64,000 nucleotides of DNA from JANMES01 sp038329865 (GTDB lineage: Bacteria; Planctomycetota; Phycisphaerae; Tepidisphaerales; Tepidisphaeraceae). How positions within the stretch are numbered: the stretch's first letter is position 1; every line of letters starts with the position of its first letter. Positions 51,372 to 59,722 of the stretch are shown here, piece after piece. Made by a program: the position numbers and the translations under genes. The DNA is taken from the NCBI GenBank assembly GCA_038329865.1, contig JBBQNK010000026.1, positions 1 through 64,000 on the forward strand, read 5' to 3'. Under the pieces are notes generated by a model. That model was not told the DNA's origin. It saw only the letters and a list, made by a program, of their open reading frames with translations, and made no database searches.

Positions 51372-51770
51372 TTACCAGACGGACCCAGCCATCAGCCAGG
51401 AATTGCAGATCACGATCCACACGCCATTTCGTTCTTCGTACGACACATAGATCGAGCCGGCAACGCTTTTGAAGACTGCCGTTTTGATTTCGCCGTTGAA
51501 TTTCTTCGTGAAGCCGAGACGGTGGTTGCCGTAGTGACCGGCAAATTCAACATTGGGCTGGCCGAGCGATGCACGGGATTCAAGTTCAGTCAACCCCACA
51601 AGGCTATTGTCCGCCGGCGGGACTACTCGCAAGACGATGCCGCGACCCGGAAAATAGCCCATCACGCGCAGGCCGGTCCAAACGCAAAGGCCTCCGCTGA
51701 GAATCATTGCGATCAGCAGACGACGTTTCGTAATCCGCTTGCGCAAATTACTCCTTCTCATACGCCGCAT
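51372..51770 (-). CDS. Small membrane-anchored protein, unknown
   Basis: 132 aa; starts at 51770 or the ATG at 51761. A basic N-terminus (RRSNLRKRITKRR) and one transmembrane segment (LLIAMILSGGLCVWTGLRVM) precede a small beta-rich domain (FAGHYGNHRLGFTKKFNGEI, GSIYVSYEERNGVWIVICNS). Overlaps the end of the VOC gene by 14-23 bp, so it is likely in an operon with it. Family not recognised. Confidence 0.55.
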   Translation of the reverse strand: MRRMRRSNLRKRITKRRLLIAMILSGGLCVWTGLRVMGYFPGRGIVLRVVPPADNSLVGLTELESRASLGQPNVEFAGHYGNHRLGFTKKFNGEIKTAVFKSVAGSIYVSYEERNGVWIVICNSWLMAGSVW

Positions 51771-52086
51771 GCCCCGCCGGGTAGCAGATCAGTTCGACCG
51801 CATTGCCGAACGGATCGTGCAGATAAATCCCTCTCGAGCCGTCGCGGTGCGAGAGGATTTTACTGTCGGTCTGCATCGCCGCGTCGGCCAGTTGTAGTTC
51901 GTTCACGCGATACGCCAGGTGCGGCGGATGCTCCTGCGGCGAGACGAGGGCGAGCTTCTGCCCGCCGACGGTCAGCATCGCCCAGGTGGCATCTTGATAC
52001 AGCACGGTGGCGTTGAACCGCGACTTATACCACTCGATGCTCGCGGGAATATCGTTCGATGGAACGGCCATGTGATCGAAAGTCAT
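51748..52086 (-). CDS. VOC-family (glyoxalase-like) protein
   Basis: 112 aa from the ATG giving MTFDHMAVPSNDIPASIEWY. FDHMAVPSNDIPASIEWYKS is the first beta-alpha-beta unit with a metal-ligand His, and RGIYLHDPFGNAVELICYPA the last unit with the metal-ligand Glu (D-P-x-G-N-x-x-E). A single-domain dioxygenase/glyoxalase-like fold; substrate unknown. Confidence 0.88.
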   Translation of the reverse strand: MTFDHMAVPSNDIPASIEWYKSRFNATVLYQDATWAMLTVGGQKLALVSPQEHPPHLAYRVNELQLADAAMQTDSKILSHRDGSRGIYLHDPFGNAVELICYPAGHAAYEKE

Positions 52087-52121
52087 GAGGCACCTCTGGG
52101 GGATTGTAGGAGGGAGAATAG

Positions 52122-52182
52122 TTCTGAGTGCTGAGTGCTGAGTGAAGAAAAAACTCAGCACTCGGCACTCAGAACTCAGCAC
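52122..52182. repeat. GAGTGCTGAGTGCT-type inverted repeat
   Basis: The left arm is made of tandem TGAGTGC units (TTCTGAGTGCTGAGTGCTGA), the right arm of ACTCAGCACTCGGCACTCAG and AACTCAGCACTT. It fills the gap between the LptC/LptA-like stop and the VOC start. Confidence 0.85.
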
Positions 52183-52185
52183 TTC

Positions 52186-55100
52186 CTATTTCCCGCCCTG
52201 CACCGTGATCCCCGTCCACTTTTCGACTTCCTGGGTTTGGGCGTTGTACCAGACTTGCTGGAACTGGCCCTTGGCGCGGTTTTGGCCGTCGAACCAGGTG
52301 GCGGGTTGCCGATCGGTGCCGCTCACCAGCACCATGTGGTCGTCGGGCGTGTAGTCGAGCGTTTGGGCGTTCAGCACCACGTCGCGGGCTCTGAAAACCA
52401 CCGGGGCGGCGGCGTAGATTTCCTTGATGTTCAGCGCGGGTTCGTTCGTCGCTTTCGCCGGCGCTTCAACTGCCTGGATCGCGGGCTTGGTCGCCGGCGA
52501 TTTTGCTGCCGGCTTGAAGGTGACGATCACCTTTGACGACTGCAGATCGACAGAGTCTTCGCCGGGCCCGGCGAGCGGGTCGTGGTGCATGTGTACTTCG
52601 CCGGTGAGCGTGGCGACGGGCCGGGCGCCTTCGTCCATGTGGAAGGATTTTTTCCACTCGACAGCCGTCGCGCCGCCCTCGCCGCCGACGGGCTTGGTGG
52701 CCGCGCCCGCGACGGGCTTGGCGGCGGATTTGCGGTCGTCGATCAGCGCCTGGCCGGGGACGGGAATGTCGATGCTCGAGATCTGCTGAGCGTCATCGAG
52801 GTTGGCGGTGAGTTTTTCGGTCTGCAGAAGGGTTCGCCGAGCGAGCACGCCGGCGGGCGATTCCAGCGTCGACTGCACGCGCACGTTGCCGAGCAGGTTA
52901 ACGGCCGAGACGACCTTGTCCTTTAACGCGCCGGGCGCCGCGGCGAGGTTGATGCTGCCAGCGGGCGCGGTGGTCGGCGGCTTGCGGTCGGCCGGCGCGG
53001 CGGGCGATTTTTTCGCCGGCTCGGGCGCGGGCTTCAGGCTCACAGTCAGTTGGTTGCTGTTGGCGACGCGGCGAGTGCCGTCGGCGTCGACGGTTTGGAT
53101 TTCGATGTTGTCGCGGAAGGTGATGAGATTGCCCGGTCCGTCAAAATCCGCGCCGCCGGTCCACGACATATCGATCGGCCGAGCGGCGGGCTGCGTGGCG
53201 GCGGGCTTGTTCGCCGGGGCCACTGCGACGGGCTTGGCGACGCTCGCTTCGATCGCGTGCAGCGTGCCGGCGCCTTCAACGCGCGCCAGTCCGTCATCCG
53301 GCTGCGCGATAATCACCGGCCCGGTGATCGTTCGCCCCTGCTGCGAAAGCGACGCGGGCTTGCCGCGCAGCGTGATGACCTGCTTGCCGGTGGTCTGGTC
53401 GACCGTTACTTCGTCGGCCATCGCCTTGGCTTCTTTCGAGAGCAATACGACCGAGCCGTTGGCGTGAAAAGTCTCGAGCTGTGCTTCGTTTTCCACCGGC
53501 GCACCGGCCGGTGCGCGCTTCGTGGCAGCAGCGCCAGCCGCGGCCGGGGCGCGACGTACGAGCGTGGCCTGAAGCGAGTCCGATGTCATCGACTGATCGC
53601 CGTCCGCCGCCTGCACCGAGCCGGAGGCGTCGATCACGTGCGGGAAGATTCGGCCATCGGCCTCAACGACCGTGCCGACGACGACCTTCTCCCCCTTGAG
53701 CATGCGATTGGGCGCGAGCGGCGTACTCAGGTCGCAATCCACCTGCCCGGCCGCGGTGATCGATTCGAGCTCGCTCTTGTCAGCCTCGCCGGTGCCGGGT
53801 TTGAACGCGAGCGACAGCGCCTGCGATTTCAACTTCAGCTGCGGGTGATTCACGTCCACATCGCCAGTCAGGTCGATCTGCCGGACGGCGTTGTTGTCGG
53901 CGAAGAGGTTGGCGACGCATTTATCGTTCCACGTCGCGGTCAGATCGGTCGCCGGCTGGATGCCCTGCTTCGGCTGGACCATGTGCAGTTTGCTCGCGCC
54001 GGAAAGCACAGCGGTTTTCGTCGCGTCGGAATAGGTCACGTGCTGCGTGTTGATCGTGGTCTGGCCGGCGGTGTCGACGAACGTCACTTCGGGCACTTTC
54101 TCGCTGGTGCTGAGCGTTACGCCGTTGTCGCGCGAATGGAAAAGCATCGAACCGCAATGAACGACACCCTGCGGCTGATGCAGCACGAGCGGCGAGCCGG
54201 ACGCTTTGAGGGCGCTCTCGCCGGGCAGCAGCGGGACGACGGTTTCCTGCTCTATCGCGACGAGCCGCAGCGTGCCGGTCCAATGGACGATCAGCGGCAC
54301 GGGCTGCGCGGCGGGAGCGGTCGTCGGGAGCGTAGAGGCTTGCGTGGTGGGCGCGGTCGTGGGCTGGGTGGATGCGGTTGTCGTGGGAGTCGTCGCAACG
54401 GGGACGTAACCGTTCGCGCCCGCGGGAACGTAACCGTTGACGCCTGTGAGCTTCAGCGGTTGTGTCGCGGTGGTGGTAGCGTGCGAACCGTTCACTGCGT
54501 TCACCGCGGATTTGGGTTTGGTCGCGGTTTTGGTCGTGGGGCGAGTGGTGGCGTTTTTTCCTTGCGCGGGGAAGAAGTCGATCGCGAGAATTTCCGCTTC
54601 AGCAAGCGGCGCGTCACCCTGCGTGACGCGGACGTTGTCGAGGAATGTGGCGCGGTACGAAGTCGGCGCACCCTTGCCGGCCTGCGTGGTAGCGGGCTTG
54701 TTGGATTGGCCGACGACGGGCGCGGCAGCGGGTTTCTCGGTGATCGGCGCCGGCGTAACGACGGCCGTAGGTGATTGGTTCCCGGCGGTGATGACCGACA
54801 GCGGCGCGAGCACGCCGGCGATCGCGGGCTTGTTCGAAACCGGCAACGTGGTCGGCGCCGCTTTCTCGGCCGCTATGTGCATCATGTCGGCGCGCTTCAC
54901 GGTCATCGTGTCGCCGTGGGTGATTTGCAGGAGCGCGATGCGCTGGTTCAAGTCGTCATAACGGGCGTTGAGCCCTTTGCCGTCGAAGTCCACGTCGTCG
55001 CCGCGGATTTGCACGGGGACCATGTCGGCGTGGATCAATTGGCCGTAGGAATCGGTAAAACTTTCCGTGGCGAATTTGAAAGTCTGGTTATCGAAGCTGA

Positions 55101-55596
55101 TGTTGTTGGTGGTGAGCGTCAGACTCGCATGATCGGGCGACTGCGGCTCGTAGATGCGGATGACGACGTTGTAGAGGAAGCCGCTAGTCGGCGCCGCGTC
55201 ACCCGCGCCGCTGCCAAGGGCGCTGTTGCCGGGGCGCTTCTCGACGTTGACCACGCCGCGATCGCCGTCGAGGACCATCCGGCGTCCACCGCTGAGGAAG
55301 AACTCCGCCTGCGGCTCGATGACGTCGACCACGCTGCCGCTGGCGCGCGGGAGGTATTTTTTCGCCCGGAGAGTCGACGTGGGATTGCCGTCCTTATCGT
55401 ATTGATTAATCCAGACGCCTTCGCCTGTCCCCACCCCGCCCACGCTGCCGCTGGTTTGCAGCGACGTCGGATGCAGATGCAAATCCACCACCGGCCCGCC
55501 ACCACTGCCCACCGGCGACTGCCACCACAAGTACGTGAGGAACGCGATAGCCGCCAGCACGATCGAACCGAAGATGAGCATCAGGCGACGGATCAT
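52186..55596 (-). CDS. Giant LptC/LptA-like (OstA-type) protein
   Basis: 1136 aa. One N-terminal anchor (LIFGSIVLAAIAFLTYLWWQ) is followed by an LptC-like opening (GVWINQYDKDGNPTSTLRAK) with VIEPQAEFFLSGGRRMVLDG, then several OstA/LptA-like beta segments: HADMVPVQIRGDDVDFDGKG, VTQGDAPLAEAEILAIDFFP, LFADNNAVRQIDLTGDVDVN, AQLETFHANGSVVLLSKEAK and NIEIQTVDADGTRRVANSNQ. The segments are joined by Pro/Thr/Ala-rich linkers (TTTASTQPTTAPTTQAST). Probably spans the periplasm as part of LPS transport; the multi-segment fusion is unusual. The KpsF-type gene lies just upstream. Confidence 0.75.
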   Translation of the reverse strand: MIRRLMLIFGSIVLAAIAFLTYLWWQSPVGSGGGPVVDLHLHPTSLQTSGSVGGVGTGEGVWINQYDKDGNPTSTLRAKKYLPRASGSVVDVIEPQAEFFLSGGRRMVLDGDRGVVNVEKRPGNSALGSGAGDAAPTSGFLYNVVIRIYEPQSPDHASLTLTTNNISFDNQTFKFATESFTDSYGQLIHADMVPVQIRGDDVDFDGKGLNARYDDLNQRIALLQITHGDTMTVKRADMMHIAAEKAAPTTLPVSNKPAIAGVLAPLSVITAGNQSPTAVVTPAPITEKPAAAPVVGQSNKPATTQAGKGAPTSYRATFLDNVRVTQGDAPLAEAEILAIDFFPAQGKNATTRPTTKTATKPKSAVNAVNGSHATTTATQPLKLTGVNGYVPAGANGYVPVATTPTTTASTQPTTAPTTQASTLPTTAPAAQPVPLIVHWTGTLRLVAIEQETVVPLLPGESALKASGSPLVLHQPQGVVHCGSMLFHSRDNGVTLSTSEKVPEVTFVDTAGQTTINTQHVTYSDATKTAVLSGASKLHMVQPKQGIQPATDLTATWNDKCVANLFADNNAVRQIDLTGDVDVNHPQLKLKSQALSLAFKPGTGEADKSELESITAAGQVDCDLSTPLAPNRMLKGEKVVVGTVVEADGRIFPHVIDASGSVQAADGDQSMTSDSLQATLVRRAPAAAGAAATKRAPAGAPVENEAQLETFHANGSVVLLSKEAKAMADEVTVDQTTGKQVITLRGKPASLSQQGRTITGPVIIAQPDDGLARVEGAGTLHAIEASVAKPVAVAPANKPAATQPAARPIDMSWTGGADFDGPGNLITFRDNIEIQTVDADGTRRVANSNQLTVSLKPAPEPAKKSPAAPADRKPPTTAPAGSINLAAAPGALKDKVVSAVNLLGNVRVQSTLESPAGVLARRTLLQTEKLTANLDDAQQISSIDIPVPGQALIDDRKSAAKPVAGAATKPVGGEGGATAVEWKKSFHMDEGARPVATLTGEVHMHHDPLAGPGEDSVDLQSSKVIVTFKPAAKSPATKPAIQAVEAPAKATNEPALNIKEIYAAAPVVFRARDVVLNAQTLDYTPDDHMVLVSGTDRQPATWFDGQNRAKGQFQQVWYNAQTQEVEKWTGITVQGGK

Positions 55597-55610
55597 GGGG
55601 AACCAAGGTA

Positions 55611-55688
55611 AAAGGACTTAGGACTTAGGACTTAGTGACAACGAAAATTGATCTTGACTCAGTCCTATGTCCTTAGTCCTAAGTCCTA
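55611..55688. repeat. AGTCCTAAG-family inverted repeat
   Basis: The left arm is GGACTTAGGACTTAGGACTT (three tandem heptamers), the right arm is AGTCCTATGTCCTTAGTCCT then AAGTCC. It lies between the KpsF-type stop (55692) and the LptC/LptA-like start (55596). Confidence 0.85.
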
Positions 55689-55691
55689 CTT

Positions 55692-56681
55692 CTACGTCAC
55701 GTCCAGCATTTTAAGGATGACCAAATCCTGGATATCGATCAGCCCCACAGGCCGATCGTTTTCGTCCACCACCGGCAGCTCATCGATGCGGAATTGCCGC
55801 ATCACGCCGAGCGCTTCGCTGGCGAGCGCTTCGTCGCGCGTGCGCTTGGGGTTTTTCGTCATCACGTCGCGGATCGGTCGCGATAAGGCCGAGCCGTCGT
55901 TGTCGGTGACGGTGCGGCGTAAGTCGCCGTCGGAGAAAAGGCCCGTCATCCTGCCGTCTTTATCGACCAGAATCACCGCGCCGCTCCTGCGTTTAATTGA
56001 ACTCACCTCGTGCAGCACCTGCCCGACGGTGAGACTGTCCTTGGCCACCGGCAGGTTCTCCCCGATCTTGAACGTCATCGCTTCCTTCACCTTGATCAGC
56101 TTCCGCCCGAGCTGCCCGGCCGGGTGGTAGAGCGCGAAATCGTCGGCGGTAAAGTTCCGCAGCTTCATCACGCAGAGGGCAAGGGCATCGCCGAGGGCGA
56201 GCATGGCCGTGGTCGAAGCGCTTGGCGCCAGGCCCAGCGGGCAGGCTTCTTCAATTCTTCCCATCGGCAGGACGAAATCCGCGTACTTGCCCAAGCTGCT
56301 GTTTTTGCCGGCCGTGATGGCGATGACCGGATGGTCGAGTTTTTTCACGATGCTGAGCAGGCGGACGATCTCATCGCTCTCGCCGCTGCTGGAGAGAACG
56401 AGGACGACATCGCCGGTGCGGACCGAGCCGAGATCGCCGTGGACGGCATCGGTCGGCGAAAGGAAATGGCTCGGCGTGCCGGTGCTGGAGAACGTCGCGG
56501 ACAATTTCCGCGCCACGTGGCCGGCCTTACCCACGCCGGTGACGAGGAGCGTGGCTTTGCACGCCAGAATCAGCCGGCAGGCCTGTTCGAAGGCGTCCCC
56601 GATCGCCTCCGCCATGGCGCGGACGGCCATCGCTTCGGTTTCGATGACTTGCAGTGCAGTTTGTCTGATCTTTTCATCCAT
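55692..56681 (-). CDS. kdsD: KpsF/GutQ-type arabinose-5-phosphate isomerase
   Basis: 329 aa from the ATG giving MDEKIRQTALQVIETEAMAV. SIS domain: TLLVTGVGKAGHVARKLSAT, FSSTGTPSHFLSPTDAVHGD and VVLVLSSSGESDEIVRLLSI. Two CBS domains follow: LPVAKDSLTVGQVLHEVSSI, GAVILVDKDGRMTGLFSDGD and PIRDVMTKNPKRTRDEALAS through VVDENDRPVGLIDIQDLV. Converts ribulose 5-phosphate to arabinose 5-phosphate, the first step to Kdo for LPS. This supports an LPS role for its downstream neighbour. Confidence 0.94.
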   Translation of the reverse strand: MDEKIRQTALQVIETEAMAVRAMAEAIGDAFEQACRLILACKATLLVTGVGKAGHVARKLSATFSSTGTPSHFLSPTDAVHGDLGSVRTGDVVLVLSSSGESDEIVRLLSIVKKLDHPVIAITAGKNSSLGKYADFVLPMGRIEEACPLGLAPSASTTAMLALGDALALCVMKLRNFTADDFALYHPAGQLGRKLIKVKEAMTFKIGENLPVAKDSLTVGQVLHEVSSIKRRSGAVILVDKDGRMTGLFSDGDLRRTVTDNDGSALSRPIRDVMTKNPKRTRDEALASEALGVMRQFRIDELPVVDENDRPVGLIDIQDLVILKMLDVT

Positions 56682-56682
56682 G

Positions 56683-56766
56683 CGACACAGAGCCACAAAG
56701 ACACAGAGAAAGCAAAAAGAGGGGAAACTCTCGGCGAGTTCTCTGTGCCTCCGTGCCTCTGTGTCG
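56683..56766. repeat. Inverted repeat, CACAGAG family
   Basis: The left arm CGACACAGAGCCACAAAGAC then ACAGAGAA pairs with the right arm TTCTCTGTGCCTCCGTGCCT then CTGTGTCG. It starts 2 bp from the KpsF-type start codon, in the divergent gap before scpA. Confidence 0.85.
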
Positions 56767-56853
56767 AATGTTCTCTTTGATTATCGAGCCAGCCCAATTA
56801 GAATCAAGCCAAGCGAAGGCCTTGCCTCCGCTCACCACTAACCAAGGACGGCC

Positions 56854-57693
56854 GTGGATTATCGAGTTGAACTGGACGTATACAACGGGCCGCTTGATCT
56901 GCTCCTCTACCTCATCAAGCGCGACGAGTTGGACATTTACGACATTCCGATCTCAACGATCACCAATAATTACGTCGAATACGTATCAATGCTGCGCGGC
57001 CTGAACGGGGCCGGGCTCGATATCAACATCGCCGGCGAATTCCTGGTGATGGCGGCGACGCTGATGGAGATCAAGTCCGCCACGCTGCTCCCGCAGATCG
57101 AGCGCCCCGCCGACCCCAACGCCGGCCCCACCGCCGCCGAGCAGTTGGCCGATCCGCGGTACGAGCTGGTGCAGAAGCTTCTCGAATACAAGCGATTCAA
57201 GGACAACGCCGCGTTGCTCGAGCAACACCAGCGCGAACACGAGGCGAGGTTCCCGCGCGTCCCCGCCAACCTCACCGGCAACGACGAGCCGCCGCCGATC
57301 GACCTGGAGGAAGTGCAGATCTGGGACCTGCTCGACGCGTTCAGCCGGCTGATGAAGGAAGTCGGCGTCCGCAAGTTGACGCACGACGTGACCTACGACG
57401 ATACGCCGATCGATCTGCACGCCGCCGACGTGGAAGACCGCCTGAAGCGCGAAGGCCATCTCACCCTCCGGCAGCTCATCGTCGGCCGAGCCAGCCGCAG
57501 CGAGATGATCGGCGTGTTCCTCGCGCTGCTGGAACTGATCCGCGAGAAAAAAATCCTCATCACCCAGGCCGACGGCGACATGGCCGACGCCGAAATCGTC
57601 ATCGCGCCGGAAGAACACCGTAAGACGTTCGTCGGGGCATCGCTGCATTTGTCGGAAGAAATCGACCTGCCGGAAGTGGCGGCGGAGGAGTGA
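56854..57693 (+). CDS. scpA: Segregation and condensation protein A
   Basis: 279 aa from a GTG with AAGGA upstream: MDYRVELDVYNGPLDLLLYL then IKRDELDIYDIPISTITNNY is the classic ScpA N-terminus (F-x-G-P-L-D-L-L-L-x-L-I). AGEFLVMAATLMEIKSATLL and a C-terminal winged helix (SRSEMIGVFLALLELIREKK) follow. Kleisin subunit that bridges SMC heads for chromosome condensation. scpB is not in the window. Confidence 0.95.
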   Translation: MDYRVELDVYNGPLDLLLYLIKRDELDIYDIPISTITNNYVEYVSMLRGLNGAGLDINIAGEFLVMAATLMEIKSATLLPQIERPADPNAGPTAAEQLADPRYELVQKLLEYKRFKDNAALLEQHQREHEARFPRVPANLTGNDEPPPIDLEEVQIWDLLDAFSRLMKEVGVRKLTHDVTYDDTPIDLHAADVEDRLKREGHLTLRQLIVGRASRSEMIGVFLALLELIREKKILITQADGDMADAEIVIAPEEHRKTFVGASLHLSEEIDLPEVAAEE

Positions 57694-57736
57694 ATTTCGC
57701 CGTAGGGCGGAATTTGCCACGTTCGGATTTGTATTG

Positions 57737-57871
57737 GGTGGCACAGACATTCCTGTCTGTGACGAAGCGAGGTACTCCTCGATTCGTACGCGGACGCGCG
57801 GCGGCCCAAATACGCAGAGCACGGGTGGATGAGTACATCCGCCCGTCACAGACAGGAATGTCTGTGCCACC
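57737..57871. repeat. REP/RAYT-type palindromic element, full copy
   Basis: Perfect 28-bp arms (57737-57764 and 57844-57871) with core ACAGACATTCCTGTCTGT. Inside are a small hairpin GAGGTACTCCTC and GGATGAGTACATCC. It ends 22 bp before the transposase start. Confidence 0.92.
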
Positions 57872-57893
57872 GAACAACGCGGAGCAACCGCAT

Positions 57894-58358
57894 ATGACCG
57901 GTGAAGACCGCCTTAAGATCACCCGCCGGAACCTCCCACATTGGCAACTCACCGGACGCACGTATTTTATCACCTTCCGAGTGACGACCGGCCAACTTTC
58001 GTCGGACGAACGAAAGATCGTGCTCGATCACATTCGGTCTGGGCACCAGCGGTTTTATGATCTTATTGCGGCGGTTGTCATATTGGATCACACCCACGTC
58101 TTGCTAAAGCCAAACGATGGGATGGACCTTGGAAGAATCATGAAAGGAATCAAAGGCGTTTCCGCGCGTTTGATCAATCAACTCCGAAATGCGACCGGCC
58201 AAGTTTGGCTCGACGAGTCATTCGATCGCATCATTCGCGATCAGGCCGAACATGATGAAAAATTGGCGTACATGATTCATAATCCTGCAAAGGCCGAACT
58301 GGTCCCGGATGGCTGGGATTATCCTTGGCTGTTCGTCGCGACGAGCGCGGACGGATGA
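57894..58358 (+). CDS. REP-associated tyrosine transposase (RAYT, Y1_Tnp)
   Basis: 154 aa from the ATG after the palindrome. WQLTGRTYFITFRVTTGQLS opens the Y1 transposase fold. The metal-binding site is AVVILDHTHVLLKP, with His-Thr-His (66-68) in the HUH position. MKGIKGVSARLINQL and QVWLDESFDRIIRDQAEHDE are family motifs, and KLAYMIHNPAKAELV holds the catalytic Tyr (126) in the Y-x-x-x-NP-x-x-A pattern. The last residues (SADG) and stop fall in the next palindromic half-element. Probably mobilises or maintains the surrounding REP sequences. Confidence 0.9.
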   Translation: MTGEDRLKITRRNLPHWQLTGRTYFITFRVTTGQLSSDERKIVLDHIRSGHQRFYDLIAAVVILDHTHVLLKPNDGMDLGRIMKGIKGVSARLINQLRNATGQVWLDESFDRIIRDQAEHDEKLAYMIHNPAKAELVPDGWDYPWLFVATSADG

Positions 58359-58397
58359 GTACATCCGTCCGTCACAGACAGGAATGTCTGTGCCACT
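58346..58397. repeat. REP/RAYT-type element, right half only
   Basis: It contains the inner hairpin GACGGATGAGTACATCCGTC and the right arm CACAGACAGGAATGTCTGTG, lacking the left arm. It supplies the transposase stop codon. Confidence 0.85.
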
Positions 58398-58439
58398 GAA
58401 GAGAAGAAGACGCAGATTATAAGAAATGAGACACACACT

Positions 58440-58901
58440 ATGAAATCCCTCATCGAAACCCTCGCCGACAAACAGATTCTCCTCCCGCCGGTGGCCGGGC
58501 CGTTCGGGGCGTATGTGCCGGTGAAGAAGGTCGGGAATTTGATTTACGTCGCCGGGCAGTTGCCGATGCGCGAAGGCCGGCTGATCGCCGTCGGGCAAGT
58601 GCCGAGCCGGTGCTCGATCGACACCGCCAAAGACGCGGCCCGGCTGTGCGTGATCAACGCGCTCGGGGCGGTGCAATCGGTCCTCGGCTCGGTCGATCTG
58701 ATCGTCGGCGTGGTGCGCGTCGGCGCGTTCGTCAGCAGCGACAGCAACTTTACCGAACAGCCGAAGGTGGCCAACGGCGCCAGCGAGCTGCTGCTGGAAC
58801 TCATGGGCGACGCCGGCAAGCACGTTCGGGCGGCCGTCGGCGTGAATACTCTGCCACTGGATGCGGCCGTTGAGGTGGAGTTTATTTTCGAAGCGAAATA
58901 A
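58440..58901 (+). CDS. RidA (YjgF/YER057c/UK114) family protein
   Basis: 153 aa. LLPPVAGPFGAYVPVKKVGN, LIYVAGQLPMREGRLIAVGQ and VVRVGAFVSSDSNFTEQPKV then NGASELLLELMGDAGKHVRA (conserved Arg) and LPLDAAVEVEFIF match the longer RidA branch (about 150 aa, COG0251). Typical RidA deaminates reactive enamine/imine intermediates; the longer branch may differ. Trimer in the cytosol. Confidence 0.92.
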   Translation: MKSLIETLADKQILLPPVAGPFGAYVPVKKVGNLIYVAGQLPMREGRLIAVGQVPSRCSIDTAKDAARLCVINALGAVQSVLGSVDLIVGVVRVGAFVSSDSNFTEQPKVANGASELLLELMGDAGKHVRAAVGVNTLPLDAAVEVEFIFEAK

Positions 58902-58913
58902 CAGCTTGTTTGC

Positions 58914-59038
58914 GGTGGCACAGACATTCCTTCCTGTGACGATGCGAGGTACCCCTCGATTCATGTTTTTCGCCACGCCGTAGGGCACGGGCGGACGAGT
59001 ACATCCGCACCTTCATAGACAGGAATGTTTGTGCCACT
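58914..59038. repeat. REP/RAYT-type palindromic element, degenerate full copy
   Basis: The left arm GGTGGCACAGACATTCCTTC and the right arm ATAGACAGGAATGTTTGTGC keep the family core with several mismatches; inner motifs GAGGTACCCCTC and GGACGAGTACATCC remain. It ends 10 bp before a TATAAT (59049-59054) upstream of the GNAT gene. Confidence 0.85.
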
Positions 59039-59065
59039 AAAAACCTGCTATAATTTCTCCCAACA

Positions 59066-59599
59066 ATGATCCGCTCCGCCACCATTCACGACGTGCCTCG
59101 CATTCACGAGATCGTCAACAGCCATGCCGAGCTCGGCAAGATGCTCTTCAAGAGCTTTGCCGAGCTGTACGAGAACCTGCGCGACTTCGCCGTGTACGAA
59201 CGCGACGGGCAAGTGATCGGCGTGACCGCGCTGGCGATCATCTGGGCTGACATGGCGGAGATTCGCTCGCTGGCCGTCGATGAAATCCACAAAGGCACCG
59301 GCGTGGGCCGGGCGCTGGTGGAGTGGACGATCGCCGAAGCCCGCCGGCTGCAGATTCGCAAGATCATGTCGCTGACGTACGAGGAAAAGTTCTTCGCCAA
59401 GCTCGGGTTTGAAGTGGTGGAAAAGGACGCGCTGCCGCTGAAGGTCTGGAGCGACTGCGTCAAATGCCCCAAGCGCGACGGCTGCGACGAAATCGCGATG
59501 GTGCGCGAGTTGACCGACGTGCCGCTGACGACCGCGCCGTCCGCCATCCCTACGCCCAAGGGCGTGAGCATTCCGGTGCTGCAGTGGCAGGATGATTGA
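59066..59599 (+). CDS. GNAT-family N-acetyltransferase (ArgA-like)
   Basis: 177 aa. MIRSATIHDVPRIHEIVNSH, VYERDGQVIGVTALAIIWAD and MAEIRSLAVDEIHKGTGVGR (acetyl-CoA-binding [QR]-x-x-G-x-[GA] pattern as K-G-T-G-V-G-R) then ALVEWTIAEARRLQIRKIMS. CVKCPKRDGCDEIAMVREL is a Cys-rich segment typical of the short ArgA-type N-acetylglutamate synthases of several phyla. A role in arginine synthesis is therefore likely but not certain. Its promoter has TATAAT at 59049-59054. Confidence 0.85.
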   Translation: MIRSATIHDVPRIHEIVNSHAELGKMLFKSFAELYENLRDFAVYERDGQVIGVTALAIIWADMAEIRSLAVDEIHKGTGVGRALVEWTIAEARRLQIRKIMSLTYEEKFFAKLGFEVVEKDALPLKVWSDCVKCPKRDGCDEIAMVRELTDVPLTTAPSAIPTPKGVSIPVLQWQDD

Positions 59600-59618
59600 T
59601 GTTCGCATTCCGCGGAAA

Positions 59619-59704
59619 ATGTGCCACAGAGGACACAGAGAACGCAGAGAGGAAAATGCGAGCGTTGTTTTTCTCTGTGTTCTCTGCGTCCTCTGTGGCA
59701 CATT
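59619..59704. repeat. Inverted repeat, CACAGAG family
   Basis: The left arm AATGTGCCACAGAGGACACA then GAGAACGCAGAGA pairs almost completely with the right arm TCTCTGTGTTCTCTGCGTCC then TCTGTGGCACATT. It lies in the gap between the GNAT gene and the third sulfatase; both genes read plus. Confidence 0.9.
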
Positions 59705-59722
59705 CGTATTGATTAAAACGTA

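Noticed and set aside
53050..54774. 574-aa plus-strand open frame inside the LptC/LptA-like gene
   Set aside because: It is fully antisense to a gene with a signal anchor and domain structure; its product is Arg/Gly-rich without motifs, as expected of a GC-rich shadow frame.
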